NCBI GenBank assembly: GCA_030430725.1
Contig: JAUIKP010000049.1
Location: forward strand, 1 to 11,629
Length of the DNA stretch: 11,629 nt
Reading direction: 5' to 3'
Source of the DNA: Nitrospiria bacterium
GTDB lineage: Bacteria; Nitrospirota; Nitrospiria; Nitrospirales; UBA8639
This document shows positions 5,686-11,629 of the stretch, one piece after another (the first letter of the stretch is position 1; every line of letters begins with the position of its first letter). A program made the position numbers and the translations under genes. Below the pieces are notes generated by a model. That model was given only the letters and a program-made list of their open reading frames with translations. It was not told where the DNA came from and searched no databases.

Positions 5686-8600
5686 TTAAGGAAGTGGTCT
5701 CTTTGATAATTTTTCAAGTGCCAGTTGTTTTAATGTGCGCAAGTCCAGCTTTCCTGTTCCCAAAACAGGGAGGTGATCCACTTTGATGAAATTGTCCCGT
5801 TTGGGAATAAAAAGGTTTGGCAGGCCATGGGTCGAAATCTTTTCTAAAATTTCCGGTATGACGGATTCTTCGAGAGTGTGTAAGACGACTAGCTGCTCTC
5901 CTTTCCGTTCATCAGGTACGGCGGTGACTGCCAAGGCCATGGTTTCGGCGTTTCCCGCTTCCAGTAACGCATTCTCAACCCGTCCATGAGGGATCATCTC
6001 GCCACCGATTTTAGAAAACCGGGAGAGGCGATCGGTAATCGTAATGAACCCGTCCTCATCCAAGGCGGCAATATCTCCTGTCGTGTACCATCCCTGTCGT
6101 ATCACTTCCGCAGTCAAATCTTCACGGCCTAAATACCCTTCCATCACGTTTGGCCCTTTGACTAAGAGCATCCCTGGGGTGCCGATTGGCAACGGCTGCT
6201 CCGTTTCAGGGTCAATGATTTTGACAGATACGCCTGGAATTGGTTGTCCGACCGTCCCTCGCCGAGAGGCGGATTGGAAAAATCCCGAAGCTCGAAAATC
6301 TGGACAATTGACCGCAATCACCGGCGCGCATTCTGTGACGCCATATCCTTCAATGGGACGAATGCCGAATCGTTCTTCGAATGCGATCACAAGCCTGTCG
6401 GGTAATTTTTCTGCGCCTGTGAGTACAATCCGAAGGGAACCGAATTGTTCCGGGGGGCAGCGGCGAAGATATAATTGCAGGAAAGTCGGGGTGGTTAATA
6501 AAATGGTGATTCGATGTTGGTGGATTAGGTCTCCAATGGGCCCGGCATCCATGGGAGAGGGATGGTATATCACGCCGGCTCCATGGATGAGTGGAAACCA
6601 CAGTGTTGTCAGATATCCGAATGAATGAAAAAACGGCAAAATCCCCAAAAGCCGGTCATTGTGATCCAGGTGAAGGACTTGGGCAATACCTTCCACGTTT
6701 GAGTCAAGGTTGAAATGACTCAGTAGGACGCCTTTAGGTTCTCCCGTGCTCCCGCTACTGAAAATAATTGTGGCGATATCATCAATAATGGGATGTTTTG
6801 TGACCCCACAGTGACGCTCCAACATCCGGATTGGAGCGAAGAGTGCTAACAAGGCTGCGGTGAATTGAGCTTGTATATTAATCGTGTTTCGAATTTCCTC
6901 GATCCAGATAGGAGTAAGGTAAGCCGGAAATTCGACTTTGGCTTTTTTCAAGAAGATGCGGCTGGTGAGAACTGTCATTAATCCGGCTTGTTTGGCGGCA
7001 GATTCCAATCCTTGGATCCCAAGAGTGTAATTCAAATTGACGGTAGTTTTTCCCGAAAGAGTTGCAGCCACATTGGCGAGTGCGCCGCCCACACTCGGGG
7101 GCAGCAGAATTCCAATCGTGTGTTGCCCTTCCCAGTGAGGTCTGAGTGCTCTTGCCAAGGCGATAGCGCCTGTCAGCGCCTTGAAGCAGGACACACGTGG
7201 TGTAGTCGCATCTCCAAACATGAGGCGAAAAGGGTGTTTCCGCATGGACCATACAAAACTGTGGTGGAGTGGGCGTCGGCTGGGTTTTCGTAGACGCCAT
7301 GCGGCTTCTCCTAATTCTTGAACGGCTTGCCGTACCTCTTCAGCAGATGTGGTTGAGGGGAGAGGGTTGCCGATAGAGAGCGTGATGGGATAGGGGAAGC
7401 AGGTCGGCCATTTTGCTAAAAATCGTCCACCGATGAAACTGAAGATGCTCCCCCAGATACGGTCGATGTTGATCGGAATAATGGGGACATCCCGGCCTTT
7501 GACGATATGGGTGAATCCTGACCGGAAGGGTAAGAGGTTGCCGGTACGGGTAATTTGGCCTTCTGGAAAAATACAGACCAGTTCGCCTCGATCAAGACTC
7601 TGTCCTGCTTGCCGTAACGCATGTAAAATTTTTCTGGGAGATCCGTTCGAGGAAATTGGAATGACCCCCATGATTTTGGCAAAGGGATGGAGCAGGCGAT
7701 GGTCATAATACTGTTGGTCGACGAGAAATCGAATAGGACGATCGGTGGTGGCGAGGAGGAGCAGCCCGTCAATGAAGGAGACATGGTTGGGCACCAGAAG
7801 TGCCCCGCCTTCTTGCGGAATACGATCTCCTCCGGTGATGGTGAGTCGATAAATGGTGTGGGTGAACAAAATTAACATCAATCGGATAAACATTTCGGGG
7901 AGAACCCGAAGCGCCCAAATGGTTAGAGTCGCGCTCCAGATGCCTGATACGAGAAAGATGTTGCTGGCGCTAAACCCGATCTTTGACAGAGATCCTGATC
8001 CCAGAGATCCCAGCAAGACCCCTCCAAAGACCAGGGTATTGGCAAAGGCAATCACCGCCCCTCGTCGATCAGCCGGGGATCGCCATTGAATGAGTGCGTT
8101 AAGCGGGACCACCACAAATCCGCTGGCAAGGCCTAAGCACCCCATGGCCACGAGGGTTCCTCCTAACTGTGGCTCCCCAAACCCTAAGGCGAAAAGACTG
8201 GCGGTTATTCCCGTGCCTCCCAAGGGAAGGTAGCCTAATTCCACTTTTGCCGCGGAGAGTTTTCCGACCAACAGGGAGCCAATGCCAACTCCGATTCCGA
8301 AGGCTGCAAGGGGTAGCCCTGAAAGAGAATCAGATAATAGAAGGACGGCTTTTGCGTAGATCAACACATCTTGCCCAACCAAACTGGCCAACGTCCAAAA
8401 TGCCATGGCTCCCAGGATGCCCAATTTCAAGACTCGATCTATCCGAAGGGCTTCAATGGCCGCCTTCCAGGTTTCTCGCACTCCTCCCTCAAGGCGAGCC
8501 CGTGGGACTGTGGGAATAAACAATGAAGACCATAAACCTATTCCTGAGCACACCATAAGCACTAATCCTGTTAGCCATGGGGATTGACCGGAGAGGTCCA

Positions 8601-9144
8601 GCAAGGGACCCGCCAATGCGGTTCCTGCAATGATGGCGATGAAGGTCCACATCTCAAGTTGACCATTTCCCCATGACAGGCGATGGTGAGGCAGGAGTTC
8701 AGGGAGAATGCCGTATTTGGAAGGACTAAAAATGGCGCTTTGTGCACCCATTGCGCCTAGTACCAGGAGGGGAAGGACCCCGCCGAGCGGATTCCAGAAA
8801 AGGGCTGCAGTACCGGCTCCCATTAATAAGACTTCTGCGGCTTTCATGACGACGATGACGGTTCGCTTACTGAACCGATCGGAAAAGACTCCGGCAAATG
8901 CCGAAACCACCATCAGGGGCAGGGTAAAGATGACAAAAGCTTGCGTGGTGGTTGTCTGTGAGGCTGCTTCAAAATCCGGCCCAGAGGCACCTACTGAGGC
9001 GGCGACTTGCTTAATAGCCAGGAGGGCGACAATGAGTTTCCAGGCATTATCATTAAAGGCTCCAAAAAATTGGGCGACGAGCAGTCCGCGGAGAGCTGCA
9101 GATTGACCGGCGGGTAGTGGGGAGGCTGAGGAAGATTCAGTCAC
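5686..9144 (-). CDS. aas: LplT-PlsC-acyl-ACP synthetase fusion (lysophospholipid transport and reacylation)
   Basis: A 1152-residue inner-membrane protein combining three activities that E. coli splits between LplT (about 400 residues) and Aas (719). Residues 18-410: an MFS transporter of LplT type (FFGAFNDNAWK start, roughly twelve hydrophobic segments), expected to flip lysophospholipid to the inner leaflet. Residues 430-625: PlsC acyltransferase with H454-x4-D459 (NHVSFIDG) and FPEG (526-529). Residues 630-1150: AMP-forming acyl-ACP synthetase with SSGSTGEPKG (796-805), GYGVTE (E938), YTTGD (D1024) and the late catalytic Lys K1132 in LGTGKLDLR. All key residues are present. It should activate a fatty acid with ATP onto ACP and transfer it to position 1 or 2 of lysophospholipid, a membrane repair or turnover cycle. 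The start is a GTG without a visible Shine-Dalgarno; no ATG lies upstream before an in-frame stop. Such fusions are known in other bacteria. Confidence 0.95.
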   Translation of the reverse strand: MTESSSASPLPAGQSAALRGLLVAQFFGAFNDNAWKLIVALLAIKQVAASVGASGPDFEAASQTTTTQAFVIFTLPLMVVSAFAGVFSDRFSKRTVIVVMKAAEVLLMGAGTAALFWNPLGGVLPLLVLGAMGAQSAIFSPSKYGILPELLPHHRLSWGNGQLEMWTFIAIIAGTALAGPLLDLSGQSPWLTGLVLMVCSGIGLWSSLFIPTVPRARLEGGVRETWKAAIEALRIDRVLKLGILGAMAFWTLASLVGQDVLIYAKAVLLLSDSLSGLPLAAFGIGVGIGSLLVGKLSAAKVELGYLPLGGTGITASLFALGFGEPQLGGTLVAMGCLGLASGFVVVPLNALIQWRSPADRRGAVIAFANTLVFGGVLLGSLGSGSLSKIGFSASNIFLVSGIWSATLTIWALRVLPEMFIRLMLILFTHTIYRLTITGGDRIPQEGGALLVPNHVSFIDGLLLLATTDRPIRFLVDQQYYDHRLLHPFAKIMGVIPISSNGSPRKILHALRQAGQSLDRGELVCIFPEGQITRTGNLLPFRSGFTHIVKGRDVPIIPINIDRIWGSIFSFIGGRFLAKWPTCFPYPITLSIGNPLPSTTSAEEVRQAVQELGEAAWRLRKPSRRPLHHSFVWSMRKHPFRLMFGDATTPRVSCFKALTGAIALARALRPHWEGQHTIGILLPPSVGGALANVAATLSGKTTVNLNYTLGIQGLESAAKQAGLMTVLTSRIFLKKAKVEFPAYLTPIWIEEIRNTINIQAQFTAALLALFAPIRMLERHCGVTKHPIIDDIATIIFSSGSTGEPKGVLLSHFNLDSNVEGIAQVLHLDHNDRLLGILPFFHSFGYLTTLWFPLIHGAGVIYHPSPMDAGPIGDLIHQHRITILLTTPTFLQLYLRRCPPEQFGSLRIVLTGAEKLPDRLVIAFEERFGIRPIEGYGVTECAPVIAVNCPDFRASGFFQSASRRGTVGQPIPGVSVKIIDPETEQPLPIGTPGMLLVKGPNVMEGYLGREDLTAEVIRQGWYTTGDIAALDEDGFITITDRLSRFSKIGGEMIPHGRVENALLEAGNAETMALAVTAVPDERKGEQLVVLHTLEESVIPEILEKISTHGLPNLFIPKRDNFIKVDHLPVLGTGKLDLRTLKQLALEKLSKRPLP

Positions 9145-9925
9145 CGGGATTACGAGGTGTGAGTATTGGTGTTTGCTTCTTTTGTCCTTGAGCCCAAGAA
9201 GATATTAAACAAATATGCCACATAACGAAACCAAAACTATTTGTTGGTTGTTGACCTGAATAGGACTCCAAGGGATGAAGAATTTGGGTATACCTTGAGG
9301 CCCCGATAATTGAATGGTAGCAGGGATTGTATTATTTCCAGTATGAACGCATCGAGACGGCCATGAGAATTCAAAAGGGGGTGAGTCATTTTTGGGATAG
9401 CGAGATAACCAAGTTGAGTTATCTTGTAGGAGCCATTTTTACCCGTCAATCATTTTTTAGTCCATATTTTTGTTTTTTTAAGAAATTGGTGAAATCAGGG
9501 TTTGAACTATGAAGGCCGATCAACTGGTCAAAGACATCATTCCGGTCCCTACCTGCAGTATCGATCGATAACTCTCTGAAGAGATGCTTCCGTTTTAATC
9601 AATTTGGAAATCCGTTACTGTTCTAGGAGTGCGCGCAGGATGCAGCACCTGCTTTTTCTCAAAAAAAACTGGCCTTTTTCTCTTGAAAATCCGGTATTTC
9701 TCGGGATGCATGGACATGCGAATTCTGCTTCCAAGGCTCTTAAGGTTCTTTCGCACACAGCCGATTCATTTCCATATGCCGCGCCAAGAATTCGGTTTTG
9801 ATGGTTTGCTACGTTTCCTTCCAATTTTATAACCGGAATTCGCGCAAACGCTCTAGAATCAACCGATTTCACCATAGAAGTAGAAAACGCCATCTCGGTA
9901 AAGGGACCTCGACGGAAATTTCGCA
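9145..9925. other. Gene-poor stretch between divergent genes
   Basis: 781 bases between the start of the acyltransferase fusion (minus) and the kinase-like gene (plus); it must hold both promoters. The open frames on either strand have no recognisable protein content. I see a dyad at 9401-9426. A 20-codon frame at 9509-9571 (MKADQLVKDIIPVP...) looks like the first strand and helix of a CBS-domain protein cut short. TATAAC at 9828-9833 could be a -10 for the kinase gene, but its -35 is poor. Several runs of A and T near 9470 and 9660 stand out. Confidence 0.5.
9401..9426. promoter_or_regulatory. Inverted repeat, possible operator or hairpin
   Basis: AGATAAC (9403-9409) and GTTATCT (9418-9424) are exact complements around eight bases; C9401-G9426 and a G-T wobble extend the stem to nine. 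It lies about 260 bases before the fusion gene and 500 before the kinase gene. A T5 run starts ten bases to the right. It could be a regulator site or a weak terminator. Confidence 0.35.
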
Positions 9926-10786
9926 ATGGCGACTCAGACGAACACATCAGGAGTTTCGGAAGGACAAAAGGGAGCAGTGGGAGAGCCGATTTTCCATCGA
10001 ATGCGGAATGTTTTGAATAGCATACATGTGTCTGCCGGGCTCATTAACCATCGGCTTCGAGAATTTCATGTGGCAGATGTAGGGCGGGTTGCAGATATGT
10101 TGGAGGCCCATAGCCATGAATACGGGAGGTACCTCACTCAGGATCCCAAAGGAAAAAAAATTCCACATTTTTTGGGGCAGTTGGGTGAGGAGTTGGCACA
10201 GAACCACCTCGACACTCTGACAGAATTGACCACACTCAATTATCACCTCGAACAATTGGAATATTTTCTGACGGTTGGGCAAGCACCCCTTCGGGTTGGA
10301 GGATTTAAAGATACCGTTCAGTTTGCAAGGATTATGGACGAGGCCTTGGCTCCCCATCAGGGAGAATTGGATCGGATGGGGGTTCAAGTGTGTCGGGAGT
10401 ATCAAACGATTGGCGAAGGTATTCTGGAGGTATCCAAGCTCCACAGCATTGTGGTGCATTTGATCCGGAACGCGATTAATGAAATGCGGAAGATAACCGA
10501 TCGGACCCATCGCCTCACCCTATCGGTGTTGCCCTGCCCGGACCGCGAAGGGTTTGTCCGCCTGCAGGTGGCTGATACAGGAAGCGGAATTCCTATGGAT
10601 TGTCTCACGCGGGTGTTTTCTCCGCAGGTTTCGGGGGAGCAATCAGACCTGTTGCCGAATCTTCATGCCAGCGCTGTAGCGGCCAAAGAGCTTGCTGGAT
10701 CGCTGCGGGTGTGGAGTGACGGTCCAATGCAGGGAGCAATATTTACTCTTGATTTGCCAGTTATTCACATGGAGGGAGAACGGTAA
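9926..10786 (+). CDS. Histidine-kinase-like protein with altered ATP lid
   Basis: A 286-residue cytoplasmic protein without sensor domain or membrane segment. The ATG at 9926 is the first start after an in-frame stop; CGGAAA upstream is a weak ribosome site. The dimerisation and phospho-acceptor region opens with FHRMRNVLNSIHVSAGLI (His24 followed by Arg, Asn and Asn), matching kinases that carry an H-x-x-x-N-V-L-N-S box. A helical DPKGKKIPHFLGQL segment follows (about 73-86), then a HATPase domain with N box LIRNAINEM (N182) and G1 box DTGSGI (217-222). The lid differs: where relatives have a TTK..GHGFGLHSSA stretch, this protein has SGEQSDLLPNLHASA (about 236-250), so the glycines and the Lys are gone with spacing kept. 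It then resumes with AAKEL and GAIFTLDLP. ATP hydrolysis may be weak or absent. The stop TAA overlaps the next ATG by one base, so the regulator is its partner. Confidence 0.85.
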   Translation: MATQTNTSGVSEGQKGAVGEPIFHRMRNVLNSIHVSAGLINHRLREFHVADVGRVADMLEAHSHEYGRYLTQDPKGKKIPHFLGQLGEELAQNHLDTLTELTTLNYHLEQLEYFLTVGQAPLRVGGFKDTVQFARIMDEALAPHQGELDRMGVQVCREYQTIGEGILEVSKLHSIVVHLIRNAINEMRKITDRTHRLTLSVLPCPDREGFVRLQVADTGSGIPMDCLTRVFSPQVSGEQSDLLPNLHASAVAAKELAGSLRVWSDGPMQGAIFTLDLPVIHMEGER

Positions 10787-11349
10787 TGGAGAAGGAGCAA
10801 GGCAACCGGCGTATTTTGGTAATTGATGATAATGTGGCAATCCACGACGATTTTCGAAAAATTCTTGAGCGATCATTGGACACCTCGTTGCTCCAAGAGG
10901 TTCGAGCCGAATTGTTTGATGATGTGGAAGAACAAAAAGTCGTTGAAAAGTTTGAAGTTGACACTGCGGACCAAGGACAAATGGGACATCGGATGGTACA
11001 AGATGCGATGAAGACTGAACGGCCGTATGCGGTTGCCTTTGTGGATATGCGCATGCCTCCAGGTTGGGATGGCGTGGAAACTGTGGAGCATCTGTGGGAA
11101 GAAGATCCAGATTTGCAGATTGTTTTCTGTACGGCATTTTCGGATCATGCATGGGAAGATGTCATACAACGATTGAATAAAAATGACCAACTGCTCATCT
11201 TGCGAAAGCCGTTTGATAATATTGAAGTTTGGCAGCTGGCGAATTCCCTTACCAAACGTTGGGCAGAGTCGCGTCAGGCTAAGTCGCAGTTGGAATTATT
11301 AGCCAAATGGGCAGAAGAACGGGCCGAGGAAACAATCAAAGCTCACTGA
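10786..11349 (+). CDS. Stand-alone response regulator with C-terminal coiled coil
   Basis: A 187-residue receiver protein. It shows the acidic pair D14-D15 (LVIDDN), the phospho-acceptor D87 in FVDMRMPPGWDG, the switch Thr116 (FCTAFSD) and the conserved Lys141 (RKPFDN), so it should be phosphorylatable. A variable insert of about 45 residues lies between the first helix and the Asp strand (LLQEVRAELFDD...QGQMGHRM), typical of the PPGWDG class of regulators, which are often fused to PAS and kinase domains. After residue 150 there is only a charged helix (LTKRWAESRQAKSQLELLAKW...EETIKAH), likely a coiled coil, and no DNA-binding or enzymatic output. It begins at the ATG at 10786, sharing one base with the kinase stop (TAATG), so translation is coupled. 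It may pass phosphate on, or act by binding other proteins. Confidence 0.9.
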   Translation: MEKEQGNRRILVIDDNVAIHDDFRKILERSLDTSLLQEVRAELFDDVEEQKVVEKFEVDTADQGQMGHRMVQDAMKTERPYAVAFVDMRMPPGWDGVETVEHLWEEDPDLQIVFCTAFSDHAWEDVIQRLNKNDQLLILRKPFDNIEVWQLANSLTKRWAESRQAKSQLELLAKWAEERAEETIKAH

Positions 11350-11358
11350 AGCAGGGCC

Positions 11359-11399
11359 ATCCCTTATTTTCTGTACATTCGTGTACAGGGGATATTCTT
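11359..11399 (+). terminator. Candidate terminator after the two-component operon
   Basis: CTGTACA (11371-11377) and TGTACAG (11382-11388) pair perfectly around a TTCG tetraloop. ATCCC (11359-11363) and GGGAT (11389-11393) pair outside, with seven unpaired bases on the left side only. The tail ATTCTTTT is T-rich. It starts 10 bases after the regulator's stop. The 230 bases beyond contain no recognisable gene. Confidence 0.5.
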
Positions 11400-11629
11400 T
11401 TGTATGGAAGAATATGTAAGGAAAAGGTGATTGTCCCCCGTAACAAAGTACGCAATCTCTCAGCAACTCAGGGAAACGTCAATTCTCATGTTCCTGTGAA
11501 TGAAATGCCATGGATGTTCAAGGCGAAAACTGTGTCGTCCATCGTGGACTGCTGTTTTTTCATGTGCTGCGCTAATTGTCGTACATGATTGATCTTCTTT
11601 CCTCATCCCCTTCCAGTGAAGGTCTATGC

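Noticed and set aside
9615..9947. 110-codon minus-strand frame before the kinase gene
   Set aside because: Irregular composition, no ribosome site, and it overlaps the start of a well-supported gene on the other strand.
11307..11588. 93-codon plus-strand frame at the right edge
   Set aside because: It starts inside the regulator gene, runs through the terminator-like hairpin, and has no recognisable content.

Overview
The window looks like chromosomal DNA of a mid-GC, Gram-negative environmental bacterium. Base composition, the fused LplT-PlsC-acyl-ACP synthetase and the type of two-component system would suit a Nitrospirota (Nitrospira-like) genome or a Desulfobacterota/Pseudomonadota relative. 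This taxonomic guess is an inference; there is no rRNA or marker gene to settle it.

Layout from left to right. (1) Minus strand: the 5' part of a UbiA-family prenyltransferase gene running off the left edge, preceded by a secreted DUF2914-type protein gene; the two probably form an operon. (2) A tRNA-Thr(CGT) gene with a good sigma70-type promoter upstream. (3) A 125-bp segment bounded by short inverted repeats, then a complete IS5-family insertion sequence (1423-2681) whose transposase is broken by two frameshifts. (4) Plus strand: a 48-residue CxxC/CxxC mini-protein, an 82-residue hypothetical protein with a very strong ribosome binding site, two hairpins, then a 598-residue secreted or membrane-anchored TPR protein with an unrecognised beta-rich C-terminal domain. 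(5) Minus strand, convergent with the TPR gene: a 1152-residue lysophospholipid transporter/acyltransferase/acyl-ACP synthetase fusion. (6) A gap of about 780 bp with no convincing gene but with a 9-bp dyad. (7) Plus strand: a histidine-kinase-like protein and a stand-alone response regulator overlapping by one base, followed by a hairpin that may terminate transcription. The last 230 bases hold nothing I recognise.

How the genes work together: the HK/RR pair is a translationally coupled signalling unit. The kinase keeps its phospho-accepting His and the N and G1 boxes, but the glycine-rich ATP lid (G2 box) and the preceding TTK-like stretch are replaced without a length change, so it may not be an ordinary kinase. 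The large fusion joins in one polypeptide the lysophospholipid flippase and the reacylating enzyme that E. coli makes from adjacent lplT and aas. The most notable items are the altered kinase and the twice-frameshifted but otherwise intact IS5-family element. I see no CRISPR array, defence island or phage module.
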